Shown in pieces: positions 8,563 to 17,662 of a DNA stretch of 64,000 bases (within the stretch, counting starts at the first letter, position 1; each line of letters opens with the position of its first letter). The notes beneath the pieces are model-generated. The model worked only from the letters and a program-made list of their open reading frames with translations, had not been told where the DNA came from and searched no databases. A program made the translations under genes and the position numbers. Origin of the DNA: Nitrospirae bacterium MYbin6 (GTDB lineage: Bacteria; Nitrospirota; Thermodesulfovibrionia; Thermodesulfovibrionales; Magnetobacteriaceae); the NCBI GenBank assembly GCA_002753305.1, contig PEAC01000004.1, positions 1 to 64,000 on the forward strand. The letters are read 5' to 3'.

Positions 8563-10492
8563 CTCTAAAGTAAACTTCGTTCAACCTCTGTTTTTGTTTA
8601 ATCTCCTTGAACTTAATCCCAAAGCGCGTGCCTTTTTCACTGTCCATGGTTATTGTGCCGCGCAACTGGTTTTCCACAATGGACACCACAAGCTGAAGGC
8701 CAAGCGTCTCATTGCCTCTGAGGCCAATCGATGCGGGAAACCCCGCGCCATCATCCCAGATCTCTATCGCGTACTCATCCTCATGGCTCTGTATAGTTAT
8801 GCCGATTGCGCCGCTCCTGCCGCCGGTAAAGGCATATTTCAGGGAATTGGACAGCAGCTCATTTAACACAAGCCCACACGAAATGGCAGTATCCACGCCG
8901 ATGGACAGAGAAGGTATGTCGATTATAAGCTCTATCCTTGCGGCATCCACGCCATAGGAACGAAACAGGCCCCTGGCAAGGTTTCTCACATAGTCGGCAA
9001 AATCTATATCTGCAAGGGTTTCGGACTGGTAGAGGCGCTCGTGTACAAGGGACATGGCCATGATCCGGTTTTTCGTCTCGTTAAAGACCTCCGCATCGGC
9101 CGGGTCTTTAATAAGCCCCGACTGGATGTTGAGAAGGCTGGTGATGATTTGCATGTTGTTTTTTACCCTGTGGTGAATCTCTCGGATAAGGACAACCTTT
9201 TCCTTGAGTGAGGCGTTAATCTGGGCCTCCATTTTTTTACGCGCCGTTATGTCTCTGACGATGCCAGTATAAAACATAGTGTTTTTGGCCTTCCATGAGG
9301 CCAGCGAGATGTCAAAGGAAAACTCGGCGCCATCCTTTCTGAGACCCTCAAACTCGACCCGCTTGCCGGCCATGTAGGACTCGCCAAGGAGCTGAAACGT
9401 CTTAAAGGCACGTAAGTATGCCTCTGAAAGCCGCACCGGAATTAACATTGAAACGGGTTTACCTGCTACCTCCTCGGCACGATAGCCAAATAGGGACTCT
9501 GCCCCTCTGTTAAACGCGACAATTGTACCTTCGGCGTCAGTCGAGATTATTCCATCCATGACGGATTGTATGAGGGAACGAAATTTCGTCTCCGACTCCC
9601 TGATTATCTCCTCTGCCGCCTTACGCTCTGTTATCTCTTCCATCAGGCGTGTATTCGTTTCCCTCAGCTCGGCAGTTCGCTCATGTACGGCGGCCTCCTG
9701 GGTCTCTTTAGCTGCTTTCAGGGCCAGCCACTGCCGCCTTAGCCGCCTCGTAAAGTACACCATCGTCGATGCCATCGAGACGAATATAAATATGTGCAGG
9801 GCGATGAACATGTTTCGCTGGCTATTAGTGTATTTTAATATGGAAGACACGGCAACCGTTACGGAGATGCCGCCTCTGATGTCACCCTCTTTGTAGCCCT
9901 GTTTGGCGTGACACTTGAGGCAGGTCTTTTTCACCTTCAGAGGGGCCATGTAGACAAACGTCCCGTCGGGTGCCGGCGGCGCCACATCCTCAGTTGAGCC
10001 TTTATCAAACTTCTTAAGGGCAGCCTCTTCCCACGGTGTAGGCTTATTCTCCGGCCTTATGGGCCTTAGGCTCGTAATGTGGAATTCAACGCTGTTCATA
10101 CCCTTGGCGATTTCCGATATCTGGCGTGTCATATACGCAGGATTAACCATTGTTAGTTTTTTACCGTCAACAGTGGTTAAATCCCTGTCCGGGACATCAA
10201 GATAGGGATTGGGTTGAGTTGATTCGGTAACAGGGACATAGACACCTCCGTGCCCCGCGTTCCAGATGCGTGTGGCCTCAATCATCCTGAACATCGCCCT
10301 GCCGGACTCAAGCGCCATGTTATAGGCCTCCTTGTCCAGCAAATATAGGTGCCACTTCATGGAGGCAATTGACAGAACAGCCCAGAACAATATCGGCAGC
10401 ACCCAGTAACAGTGTGCCTGCAGGTACTCCCTGCACAACCCCCTATCATTTTCTTTAGCCATAGCCCGTATCTGTTTTATAGCATAATCCAT
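8537..10492 (-). CDS. Membrane sensor histidine kinase with heme-c DUF3365 input, PAS and HisKA_2 domains
   Basis: Transmembrane helices near residues 28-48 and 228-248 bracket a periplasmic DUF3365 (Tll0287-like) domain holding a c-type heme motif CLKCH (C191, C194, H195). A cytoplasmic coiled linker leads to a PAS domain (about 300-410), a HisKA_2 dimerisation box (REIHHRVKNN) and an HATPase_c domain with NELLSNSLKYAF and DDGAGF. HisKA_2 kinases usually pass phosphate to stand-alone or output regulators; no regulator is adjacent. The heme suggests sensing of redox state, O2, NO or CO in the periplasm. The gene overlaps mazG by 26 bases. Domain calls are firm; the ligand is unknown. Confidence 0.9.
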   Translation of the reverse strand: MDYAIKQIRAMAKENDRGLCREYLQAHCYWVLPILFWAVLSIASMKWHLYLLDKEAYNMALESGRAMFRMIEATRIWNAGHGGVYVPVTESTQPNPYLDVPDRDLTTVDGKKLTMVNPAYMTRQISEIAKGMNSVEFHITSLRPIRPENKPTPWEEAALKKFDKGSTEDVAPPAPDGTFVYMAPLKVKKTCLKCHAKQGYKEGDIRGGISVTVAVSSILKYTNSQRNMFIALHIFIFVSMASTMVYFTRRLRRQWLALKAAKETQEAAVHERTAELRETNTRLMEEITERKAAEEIIRESETKFRSLIQSVMDGIISTDAEGTIVAFNRGAESLFGYRAEEVAGKPVSMLIPVRLSEAYLRAFKTFQLLGESYMAGKRVEFEGLRKDGAEFSFDISLASWKAKNTMFYTGIVRDITARKKMEAQINASLKEKVVLIREIHHRVKNNMQIITSLLNIQSGLIKDPADAEVFNETKNRIMAMSLVHERLYQSETLADIDFADYVRNLARGLFRSYGVDAARIELIIDIPSLSIGVDTAISCGLVLNELLSNSLKYAFTGGRSGAIGITIQSHEDEYAIEIWDDGAGFPASIGLRGNETLGLQLVVSIVENQLRGTITMDSEKGTRFGIKFKEIKQKQRLNEVYFRDETPTCYI

Positions 10493-10624
10493 GCTTTTTG
10501 TAAAGCCTCAGGGGGTCTGCGTCAAAAAAATGGGGTATGGTAATGATTATATTCTTTAAGTTTCAACCGGGGCTGGCCATTGGAACAAACGAAAAGTGGC
10601 TAAACCTTGTATGGCCGTGTTTGT

Positions 10625-12112
10625 CTAGTCACTTCGATAATGGGCGCCTATGCTGGTTTTTCTTTCTGTGGCAGATTTCACTATCAGCTGCGCCGTTTGG
10701 AGGATGTTTTTTATCTCGTTTTCGTATCGGGACGGGTATGTCCGCCGTGTAACGTACTCAAGGGAGTTCAGGGCCTCTGATGCCTCATTCAGCGACTCGG
10801 CACTTCTTATTATGCCGGCCTTCTCCCACATTACACGCCGTATTGTACTTCTGATTTCATCTGGATTGTCCAGGGGGGTCTCTGAAATGTCGTTGCACAG
10901 GTTTTTTGGATCAATGGCCTGTATGTCTACAGGCTGCCTTACTGCGGCCTTCCCCGCGCGTGCCCCAAAGACCAGACCCTCCAGGAGACTGTTGCTTGCC
11001 AGCCTGTTCGCACCGTGAACCCCCGTACATGCGACCTCTCCCGCCGCGTACAGCCCCTCAATATTTGTCCTTCCGTCAATGTCCGTCTTCACCCCGCCCA
11101 TCATATAGTGCGCCGCCGGTGAGACAGGTATCAGCTCCGCCGTTATATCTATGTCGTACGACAGGCAGGTCTTATATATCCTCGGAAAGCGCTTTTTTAT
11201 ATATTCCTTGTCCAAATGGGTAACGTCCAGGTATACGTGGTGGCTCTTTGTCCTGAAAATCTCGGACACTATGGCCCTTGCGACCACATCCCTTGTGGCA
11301 AGTTCCCCATCGGGGTGGTATAGGCCCATGAATCTTTCTTTGTGGATGTTTCGTATTACGGCCCCCTCACCCCTCAATGCCTCACTGATGAGAAACTGCG
11401 GCGCCCCGGAGGCATATAGGCTTGTCGGATGAAACTGGACGAACTCCATGCCGGAGAGTTCCGCCCCGGCCCTGTACGCAGCGGCAAACCCATCGCCGGT
11501 TGCCACAAGCGGATTGGTCGTCCTGGAAAACACCTGCCCCACCCCGCCCGTTGCCAATATTGTCGCCCCGGCCAGCACCGCTGCCACCTGCCCGTCCCTC
11601 AGCATATAGGCCCCGTAGCATCGCCCATCGTGGACGATTAAATCTAAAAAGTACGCGAATGAGTATTTCTTTATCCGGGGGATGGACATGGCCTTTTTTA
11701 TCAGTACCCGCTCTATCTCCCTGCCGGTTGAGTCGCCGTGGGCATGGAGGATTCGCCTCCGTGAGTGGGCCGCCTCAAGCGTAAATATTAATCGTGAGTT
11801 CGACTTATCAAACTCCGCACCCCACGATATCAACTCCATGATGCGCTCAGGCCCCTCGTTTACCAGGACGCGCACCGCCTCCTCGGCACAAAGCCCGTCG
11901 CCTGCCTTTATCGTATCCTCAAAGTGTATCCCTATTGTGTCCTCGTCACACAGGGCTACCGCTACCCCGCCCTGGGCGTACTCGGTTGAGGATTCCTTCA
12001 GCGTGTCCTTTGTTATCACATAGACACTGCCCGCCTCTGCCGCCTCAAACGCCGCACGTAAGCCCGCCACACCGCTCCCTATGACAAGGAAATCCACCCG
12101 CTCCGTTATCAC
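10625..12112 (-). CDS. nadB: L-aspartate oxidase
   Basis: FAD-dependent oxidation of L-aspartate to iminoaspartate, the first step of de novo NAD synthesis. The N-terminal dinucleotide-binding motif (VIGSGVAGLRAAFEA), EYAQGGVA, the HAHGDSTGREI segment and MMGGVKTDIDGRT/GLYAAGE typical of the succinate dehydrogenase/fumarate reductase flavoprotein family are all visible. Length (495 aa) is normal. It begins with GTG whose last two bases are shared with the HAD gene stop (GTGA overlap), so it is the last gene of the his-operon. No nadA or nadC is seen in this window. Confidence 0.95.
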   Translation of the reverse strand: MITERVDFLVIGSGVAGLRAAFEAAEAGSVYVITKDTLKESSTEYAQGGVAVALCDEDTIGIHFEDTIKAGDGLCAEEAVRVLVNEGPERIMELISWGAEFDKSNSRLIFTLEAAHSRRRILHAHGDSTGREIERVLIKKAMSIPRIKKYSFAYFLDLIVHDGRCYGAYMLRDGQVAAVLAGATILATGGVGQVFSRTTNPLVATGDGFAAAYRAGAELSGMEFVQFHPTSLYASGAPQFLISEALRGEGAVIRNIHKERFMGLYHPDGELATRDVVARAIVSEIFRTKSHHVYLDVTHLDKEYIKKRFPRIYKTCLSYDIDITAELIPVSPAAHYMMGGVKTDIDGRTNIEGLYAAGEVACTGVHGANRLASNSLLEGLVFGARAGKAAVRQPVDIQAIDPKNLCNDISETPLDNPDEIRSTIRRVMWEKAGIIRSAESLNEASEALNSLEYVTRRTYPSRYENEIKNILQTAQLIVKSATERKTSIGAHYRSD

Positions 12113-12783
12113 GGAAGCAGCTCTTTGAAATCGTTTATATAGGGAAGTGTCCCTGTATATTCGCCATTTTCCCTGGAGCTTGCCATGTGTTTTATCAGCA
12201 CGTACTTTATGCCGAATCTGGCGGCACTCTGGGCCACGTCCAGTGTGTCGTCTATGAACATCGTATGTTGTTTATCAAACCCTATAGCCCTCTGTGCGTT
12301 TATCCAAAACCCCTGGTCCTCCTTCGGATAGCCCATGTCCGACGATGTAATGACCTTGTCAAAGTATTTGCCCAGTTCGGTTTTTTTCATCTTGAATGCA
12401 ATCGTCTTGTAATGGGCATTTGTGGCAAGGACTACCGTTTTCTTGTGAATTCTGAGCGCTGTCAGAAAATCCTCCACATGTGGATGTGCCTCCAGAAGAT
12501 GCCGCACCTGCTCATTCAGGGCCGGTATGTCGAGATTCAGTTCGTTTGACCAGAAATCAATGTCCGTCCAGCTCAACGTGCCTTCGCGCGCCTTATATTT
12601 TACAAAGAGCTCTTCTTTAGCGGCCCCAAAGGTAATCCCATGTTTTTCCGCGTATTTCTCCGGCACGAGATGCCTCCAGAAGTAGTCGTCAAAGTACTTG
12701 TCTACAAGTGTGCCGTCCATATCGAGAAGTACATGCGTTATCTCACTCCAGAGCGCCCGTCTGATCTCAGCCGCGTCCATCAC
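12109..12783 (-). CDS. HAD-superfamily hydrolase, nucleotidase-like
   Basis: Contains the catalytic HAD motif I DMDGTLVD (near residue 21), motif II VLATNAHYKT, and motif IV MFIDDTLDVAQSA. The Phe/Trp-rich cap (YFDDYFWRHLVPEKYA) resembles the GMP/IMP nucleotidase YrfG group. It overlaps both neighbours by four bases (YkgJ-like upstream, nadB downstream), so it is translated as part of the operon. A GTG (12783) and an ATG (12780) are both possible starts. Substrate is not determinable from sequence. Confidence 0.85.
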   Translation of the reverse strand: MMDAAEIRRALWSEITHVLLDMDGTLVDKYFDDYFWRHLVPEKYAEKHGITFGAAKEELFVKYKAREGTLSWTDIDFWSNELNLDIPALNEQVRHLLEAHPHVEDFLTALRIHKKTVVLATNAHYKTIAFKMKKTELGKYFDKVITSSDMGYPKEDQGFWINAQRAIGFDKQHTMFIDDTLDVAQSAARFGIKYVLIKHMASSRENGEYTGTLPYINDFKELLP

Positions 12784-13460
12784 GTCCCCTGGGATGCGTT
12801 AGGGCAGCATGTGGGGATTGCAGGTGGTGTGTTCGATAAAAACGGCTCGTCTTTGATATAGTCTAAGACCATCTCGGCGATGGTTTTTCTGTACTTTTGA
12901 AAGAAGACCAGCTCACGCCTTAGCTGCCCCTCAAGCGCTGCTATCTGCGAGTAAAACGGTGTGCGGTCTATGACGAAAGAGAGGCCTTCGCGGCCATTGA
13001 GGTCGACAAATCTCTTGCAGCCGTCCCAGTGCTGAACCGCCTTGCCCGGCGGCCTTAACTCTGATGGAACCCCGTGTACGCGGCATATCAGCGGCCTGTT
13101 CTGGTAGACCACGCACATGCCGTCAAAATTAAGCGGACACATTATCCGCATCGAATCGGTCTTAAACGGGTTCTTCACTATCTCGCCAAGATATGCCTGT
13201 GAGCGCTCCGCTATGGCCCCGGCAATCTCCATGTCCTCTATTTGGGACAACCCCTCGGCCAGATAAAAATATTCAATAAGCGTATAGTGGTAAAACACCG
13301 TTGTGCAGCAGTTGTCCTCGCATCCGGTGCATGAAAATGGCCCTTTCGTCCCATCAGTGCCCACCATGGGATAGTGTTCCTGGGAGGCGCGATAGAGCGC
13401 GTCCGAGGCGGCAAATATTCCAGCAAGTTTGTCTACATATGGGGTGATATCCGTTGACAT
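12780..13460 (-). CDS. YkgJ family cysteine-cluster protein
   Basis: The motif CTGCEDNCC near residue 40-50, a later CPLNFDGMCVVYQNRPLICR segment and HGVP are characteristic of the YkgJ/UPF0153 family, thought to bind a zinc or iron-sulfur centre through clustered cysteines. Biochemical role is unknown. It lies between hisB (14-base gap) and a HAD hydrolase (four-base overlap). The start at 13460 gives the usual family length of about 220 residues. Confidence 0.85.
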   Translation of the reverse strand: MSTDITPYVDKLAGIFAASDALYRASQEHYPMVGTDGTKGPFSCTGCEDNCCTTVFYHYTLIEYFYLAEGLSQIEDMEIAGAIAERSQAYLGEIVKNPFKTDSMRIMCPLNFDGMCVVYQNRPLICRVHGVPSELRPPGKAVQHWDGCKRFVDLNGREGLSFVIDRTPFYSQIAALEGQLRRELVFFQKYRKTIAEMVLDYIKDEPFLSNTPPAIPTCCPNASQGT

Positions 13461-13474
13461 GAGTGCCGTGCCTC

Positions 13475-14065
13475 CTACAGTGTCCCCTTCGTAGAGGGTA
13501 CGCCTTTGGTCTTAGGGTTCAGGGCAGCGGCTGTGGATAGCGCCCTGCCAAATGCCTTAAAAATAGCCTCATATATGTGGTGCGTGTCGCGTCCGTAGTG
13601 AAGCAGGATGTGCAGGTTAAACAGCCCGTGGCTGCTCAGTCCCCTGAAGAAATCCTCAAAGAGCGACACCTGCAGGTCCTTCAGGTAGCCACTGTTGTCC
13701 TTAACATTATAGACCAGATATGGCCTGCCGCTTAAATCAATGACCACCTCGGCGAGGCTCTCATCCATCGGTACGCTGGCAGAGCCATAGCGCTCAATGC
13801 CGCTTTTGTCGCCAAGTGCCTTGCTGATGGCCTCACCCAAAGTGATGCCGATGTCTTCCATCAGATGGTGGTAGTCCACGTCCGTGTCGCCCGTGGCATC
13901 GATTTTAAGCGTGAAGTGGCCATGTTTGGACGCCAAATCAAGCATGTGGTTTAAAAACGGTATCGGCGTGTGAATTGGGGCCGGTGCATCGCCGGGTGCG
14001 TCAAGATTCAACTCGACCGTAACATTTGTCTCTGTGGTTTCTCTGTGTACCTTGCTTTTTCTCAT
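13475..14065 (-). CDS. hisB: Imidazoleglycerol-phosphate dehydratase
   Basis: Sixth step of histidine synthesis, dehydrating imidazole glycerol phosphate. Diagnostic metal-binding segments HHLMEDIGITLG, FEDFFRGLSSHG and HHIYEAIFKAFGRAL are intact, as is the early PFLNHMLDLASKHG stretch. At 196 aa it is the monofunctional form without the phosphatase domain. Its ATG overlaps the hisC stop (ATGA), indicating coupled translation. Confidence 0.97.
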   Translation of the reverse strand: MRKSKVHRETTETNVTVELNLDAPGDAPAPIHTPIPFLNHMLDLASKHGHFTLKIDATGDTDVDYHHLMEDIGITLGEAISKALGDKSGIERYGSASVPMDESLAEVVIDLSGRPYLVYNVKDNSGYLKDLQVSLFEDFFRGLSSHGLFNLHILLHYGRDTHHIYEAIFKAFGRALSTAAALNPKTKGVPSTKGTL

Positions 14066-15150
14066 TTATGGGTCTCCTCTATTATTTTTCTTATGCTCGT
14101 TATAAAGGCGGTGTTTTCCGTGGGCATCCCTACAGTAACCCTGAAGCAGTTGTCCAGTGGGTTGTTTTGCCCGCCTCCGGAGAGTTTTTTTATTAAAATA
14201 TCGTTGGCTATCAGTCTTTTATGGAGGTCGTCGGCTGTGAGCCGGTTGTCTGCCTTTAACTTAAATAAAATAAAATTGGCTTCCGAGTGGTATGCCTCAA
14301 TGCCGTTAAGCCTTGATAACTCCGCAAAGAGCCTGCCTCTTTCAGTAACGATAGACTGGATAGAGCGGTCTATTGATGCCTCGTCCCTGAGAATCTCAAT
14401 TGCTGCGGTCTGAGACAACGAGCTGACGTTGTAGGGAAGCCTTACCTTGTTGATTGCCTCGATGAGGGATTTATCGCCAATGGCAAAACCCAGGCGTAGT
14501 GCCGCAAGCCCGATTTTACTCAGTGTGCGCATAACGAGCAGATTCCTGTACCGCGGCAACAGTTCAATAAATGAATCCCCTTTACGCCGGGGGTTGCTAA
14601 CCCCTTGTGTTGCAAACTGCTGATATGCCTCATCAAGGACGACAAGTCCCCCGGCGTGTTCTATTATCTCTATGGCCCTCTCGCGCGTGAATGAGTTCCC
14701 GGTGGGATTGTTTGGCCGGGACAGGAATATTAGTTTTGGGTTATGTTCTTTTATCGCGGCCAGCATAGCCTTGGTGTCCAGGTCGAACTGCCCGTCAAGC
14801 GGCACCATATGTGTCCTCTCGCTAAGGGAATCGGCAATTATCCGGTACATGGCAAACGTGGGTGTCGGTATGAGCACCGGGCCGCCAACTGCGATAAGCA
14901 GATAGTATATAAGCTCGTCCGAGCCATTGCCGTGAAGGATACACTCCGGCTTGACGCCCCACTTGGCGGCGAGAATTTTTCTCAGAGAAAGGGCCTCGGG
15001 GTCAGGATACCTGTTCGTTGGAATGCTGAACCGCCCCAGCGGAAATCCATAAGGGCTCTCGTTGGCGTCAAGCCGTATTGAGCACGGCGGGGCCTCAATT
15101 GTGTAGGCCTTCATGGCCTTTATGTTGGGTTTTATCAGGTCGTCGAACAC
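14062..15150 (-). CDS. hisC: Histidinol-phosphate aminotransferase
   Basis: PLP-dependent class I/II aminotransferase acting on imidazole acetol phosphate. The early RLDANESPYGFP, the substrate loop SRPNNPTGNSF, DEAYQQFA, and the PLP-lysine motif MRTLSKIGLAALRLGFAIG are present. The 362-residue length is normal. It lies 18 bases after hisG and overlaps hisB by four bases. Starts with GTG. Confidence 0.96.
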   Translation of the reverse strand: MFDDLIKPNIKAMKAYTIEAPPCSIRLDANESPYGFPLGRFSIPTNRYPDPEALSLRKILAAKWGVKPECILHGNGSDELIYYLLIAVGGPVLIPTPTFAMYRIIADSLSERTHMVPLDGQFDLDTKAMLAAIKEHNPKLIFLSRPNNPTGNSFTRERAIEIIEHAGGLVVLDEAYQQFATQGVSNPRRKGDSFIELLPRYRNLLVMRTLSKIGLAALRLGFAIGDKSLIEAINKVRLPYNVSSLSQTAAIEILRDEASIDRSIQSIVTERGRLFAELSRLNGIEAYHSEANFILFKLKADNRLTADDLHKRLIANDILIKKLSGGGQNNPLDNCFRVTVGMPTENTAFITSIRKIIEETHK

Positions 15151-15168
15151 TTTTTCCCGGCCGGCAAT

Positions 15169-16104
15169 TTATGGTATGACCTTGCTGAGCTGATACTCCA
15201 CTATGCCTGTGGCACCTGCCTTTTTAAGCTGTGGAATAAGGTCTCTGACGCGGCGTTCTTCGATTATTACCTCAATAGCAACCCAGTCCTTGTCCGTTAG
15301 TTCGGACACTGTTGGTGAGTGCATCGCCGTAAGTATGTCCAGAAGCGTACCCAGAGCGGCCTTAGGTATGTTCATCTTCAGCCCTACGAGTTCCTCAGCC
15401 GCCAGTGCGCCCTTTAAGAGCATGACGATATTTTCAATCTTCTCTCGTTTCCATTTATCTTCCCATGCCTTTTTGTTGACGATAAAGCGCGTAGTAGACA
15501 CTAAAACGGTTTCAACAATACGCAGGTTATTGGCCCTTAGTGACGAGCCGGTCTCGGTCAACTCCACAATCGCGTCGGCCAGTTGAGGGGGTTTTACCTC
15601 AGTAGCGCCCCATGAGAAGTCTACCTCTGCGTTGATTCCGTGTTTTTCCAGGTATCTCTTCGTGTAGCCGACGAGTTCCGTTGCGATACGCTTGCCGTTC
15701 AGATCGCCCAATGAGTTGATAGTGCTGTCCTTTGGGACGGCAACTACCCATTTAACGGGCCTCAGGCCCTCTTTGGCGTAGTTGAGTTCGGCTGCCTCTA
15801 CGACATCGGCATTTTGTTCAAGTATCCAGTCAAGCCCTGTGAGGCCGCAATCCAGGATGCCGTTTTCTACGTAACGCGCCATCTCCTGCGCCCGTATCAG
15901 CATGGACTGAAGCTCAGAGTCGTCGATTGCCGGATAATATGACCGAGAAGATACGGTAACATGGTAACCGGCCTTTCTGAAGAGCTTAAACGTCGATTCC
16001 TGAAGGCTGCCCTTGGGAAGCCCTAATTTTAGCGCTGTACAACCCTCTGCTTTATTAGTCAACATCGGTTTGTTAAGATCTGCTGAACCTGTATTCTCTT
16101 CCAT
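15169..16104 (-). CDS. hisG: ATP phosphoribosyltransferase, long form
   Basis: Catalyses the first, committed step of histidine synthesis. [16 protein letters not shown] and [12 protein letters not shown] are family signatures, [15 protein letters not shown] and [17 protein letters not shown] belong to the phosphate-binding region, and the last 80 or so residues form the ACT-like regulatory domain ([21 protein letters not shown]) of the long, histidine-inhibited form. The ATG at 16104 is chosen because TATAAT ends six bases before it, so a GTG at 16119 would be untranscribed; no Shine-Dalgarno is seen. An internal ATG at 16065 is an alternative start closer to the conserved region. Confidence 0.95.
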   Translation of the reverse strand: MEENTGSADLNKPMLTNKAEGCTALKLGLPKGSLQESTFKLFRKAGYHVTVSSRSYYPAIDDSELQSMLIRAQEMARYVENGILDCGLTGLDWILEQNADVVEAAELNYAKEGLRPVKWVVAVPKDSTINSLGDLNGKRIATELVGYTKRYLEKHGINAEVDFSWGATEVKPPQLADAIVELTETGSSLRANNLRIVETVLVSTTRFIVNKKAWEDKWKREKIENIVMLLKGALAAEELVGLKMNIPKAALGTLLDILTAMHSPTVSELTDKDWVAIEVIIEERRVRDLIPQLKKAGATGIVEYQLSKVIP

Positions 16105-16110
16105 GGAGGT

Positions 16111-16139
16111 ATTATACACAAACGGAACATTTTTTTACA
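16111..16139 (-). promoter_or_regulatory. Promoter of the hisG operon, predicted leaderless
   Basis: On the minus strand a perfect TATAAT (16116-16111) is followed by six bases (ACCTCC) and then the ATG at 16104. A weak TGTAAA lies 17 bp upstream (16139-16134). Since transcription usually starts about seven bases after the -10 box, the mRNA would begin at or next to the start codon. No ribosome site is present, which supports a leaderless message. Confidence 0.5.
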
Positions 16140-16295
16140 CGCATAATTTGGCACGGGCTGCATTTCTGCTTTTGTATGGCAATAAAAATTTTTCTATTGA
16201 CACAGCTGTCTGCTAAATGTTACCTTAGTAAGCCCAGCTTAGTTGGGCACAATAAGCGCCATAGTAAATCGAGGTAAAGAGAAGGGGGTGAACTA

Positions 16296-16577
16296 ATGAA
16301 AAAGCTGATACCTATACTTATGATCGTATCGCTCTTCGTAATGGTAACCGGGTTATTAGCCGGTGAAAAAATAGTTGGTGTAATCGAGTCAATCGACAAG
16401 AAGGGTGACGAGGTGGTAGCTATTGTAATTCTGGACGAAAAGGCCGGCAATGCAAAGAAGACCATCACCTGTAACAAGGACTGCACCGTTAAGCCCGGCG
16501 TAGACAAAGGCTCAAAGGTAACAATCGAGACCACTGACAAGGGTAAGACCGTTAGAAAAGCAGTTGCAGGTTGCTAA
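16296..16577 (+). CDS. Small secreted protein of unknown function
   Basis: 93 residues with a clear signal peptide (KKLIPILMIVSLFVMVTGLLAG) and a mature domain of about 70 residues rich in Lys, Asp and Val that looks like a small beta-barrel. Three cysteines (CNKDC and the last residue) may form a disulfide or bind metal. GGGGGTGA provides a ribosome site. Upstream, TTGACA (16197-16202) with an 18-bp spacer and TACCTT is a possible promoter, and AGCCCAgcttagTTGGGC folds into a small leader hairpin. I do not recognise the family. An imperfect long-loop hairpin (AAACGGAGAAGA with TCTTTTCCGTTT, about 16599-16646) follows. Confidence 0.65.
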   Translation: MKKLIPILMIVSLFVMVTGLLAGEKIVGVIESIDKKGDEVVAIVILDEKAGNAKKTITCNKDCTVKPGVDKGSKVTIETTDKGKTVRKAVAGC

Positions 16578-16808
16578 TCAACTTCAAAGAGATATTTAAA
16601 CGGAGAAGAAGGCTTTTTTATCAAACAGACCCTCTTTTCCGTTTAAATTCATAGTTATGTCGTGATCCATACCATTTTCCGGCAATCCTTCCCCAACCAA
16701 TGTCTTATCCGGTAAACCCTCATGGTTTTGCATCCTGCGATATTAACGCACGGTGCCGCAGCAAAACATGGCTGATTGCCCAAGTCATCTTCCGATGCTG
16801 AAAATATG

Positions 16809-16837
16809 TTGACAAAAATATGATTTTGTTATATCAT
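16809..16837 (+). promoter_or_regulatory. Sigma-70 promoter for the TRL-like lipoprotein gene
   Basis: TTGACA (16809-16814), a 17-bp spacer and TATCAT (16832-16837) form a near-consensus promoter 48 bases before the ATG at 16885. A TTGATTCATCATTCAG stretch sits downstream in the leader. Confidence 0.65.
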
Positions 16838-16884
16838 TAATCCAAATTTGTTGATTCATCATTCAGTATGGAGGTATTAATACT

Positions 16885-17232
16885 ATGGCAGCAAAACAAA
16901 TCGTAAGGGTGGCCGTAAGGGTGGTAACTTTAATTGCTATAATTGCCATGATGCTTATGTTACTGGGCGGATGTGGTTTCGTGGCTGACGGGCCTTTTGG
17001 CTGGGTCTACACCGACACCACCATGCCTGTGAGTATGGGGCCTGCGCAGTCCGGGTCGAAGGTTGGCATGAGCTGTATCCATTCGTTTTTAGGGGCAATT
17101 TCAATGGGTAACGCCAGCATCGAGTCGGCAATGAAAAACGCGGGCATCAAAAGCGTCTATACGGTTAACAAGATAAACACCAATATATTCGGCACCTACA
17201 CGCGGCAGTGTACCGTTGTGGCTGGCGAATAG
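16885..17232 (+). CDS. TRL-like family lipoprotein
   Basis: A hydrophobic signal ending in LMLLGGC marks a lipoprotein (lipid-modified Cys near residue 32). The mature part has GPFGWVYTDTTMPV, the SFLGAISMGNASIESAMKNAGI segment and a C-terminal NIFGTYTRQCTVVAGE, the pattern of the TRL-like protein family, whose function is unknown. Length (115 aa) is typical. It has its own promoter and is followed 58 bases later by a TM2-domain gene. Confidence 0.8.
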   Translation: MAAKQIVRVAVRVVTLIAIIAMMLMLLGGCGFVADGPFGWVYTDTTMPVSMGPAQSGSKVGMSCIHSFLGAISMGNASIESAMKNAGIKSVYTVNKINTNIFGTYTRQCTVVAGE

Positions 17233-17290
17233 AGGACTGCCATGGCGCACCGCATGGCTTTAATACATTAATAATCCAGGAGGTGAGAAT

Positions 17291-17527
17291 ATGTCAGCTG
17301 GAAAGACACTAAGCAACGAGTCTCCAAAGAGCCGTTTGATAACCCTGGTACTGTGTTTTTTAACGGGATGGTTTGGTGGACACAGGTTTTACTGCAATAA
17401 GGTCGGTACCGGAATTGCAATGTTGGCGACGATGGGTGGTTTTGGTATGTGGTATTTTCTAGATTTAGTTATGATTTCGTTAGGGTCGTTTAAGGACAAA
17501 GATAACTTGCCAATCGTTAAATGGTAG
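17291..17527 (+). CDS. TM2 domain membrane protein
   Basis: A 78-residue protein with two hydrophobic helices joined by a short turn. The motif FLTGWFGGHRFYCNKVGTG followed by LDLVMISLGSF is the TM2 domain signature; the usual DRFYLG is here HRFYCN. AGGAGGTGA seven bases before the ATG is a strong ribosome site. Function of TM2 proteins in bacteria is not established. Confidence 0.85.
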   Translation: MSAGKTLSNESPKSRLITLVLCFLTGWFGGHRFYCNKVGTGIAMLATMGGFGMWYFLDLVMISLGSFKDKDNLPIVKW

Positions 17528-17584
17528 GAAGGATAGCAGCCAGCAGCAAACGCGGCTGGTGGATGGCAAAGTGGGCAGAAAATG

Positions 17585-17605
17585 GGGCGGACGGAATGTC
17601 CGCCC
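17585..17605. terminator. Perfect 8-bp hairpin after the TM2 gene
   Basis: GGGCGGAC pairs with GTCCGCCC around GGAAT. There is no T-tract, so intrinsic termination is uncertain; it may protect an RNA 3' end or terminate weakly. It lies in a 135-base gap before the sulfur transporter pair. Confidence 0.35.
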
Positions 17606-17662
17606 GAATGTGTGAAAGCAGTTAAATGTTGAGCCATATTACGTTAACCAGAAAATTGTGAA

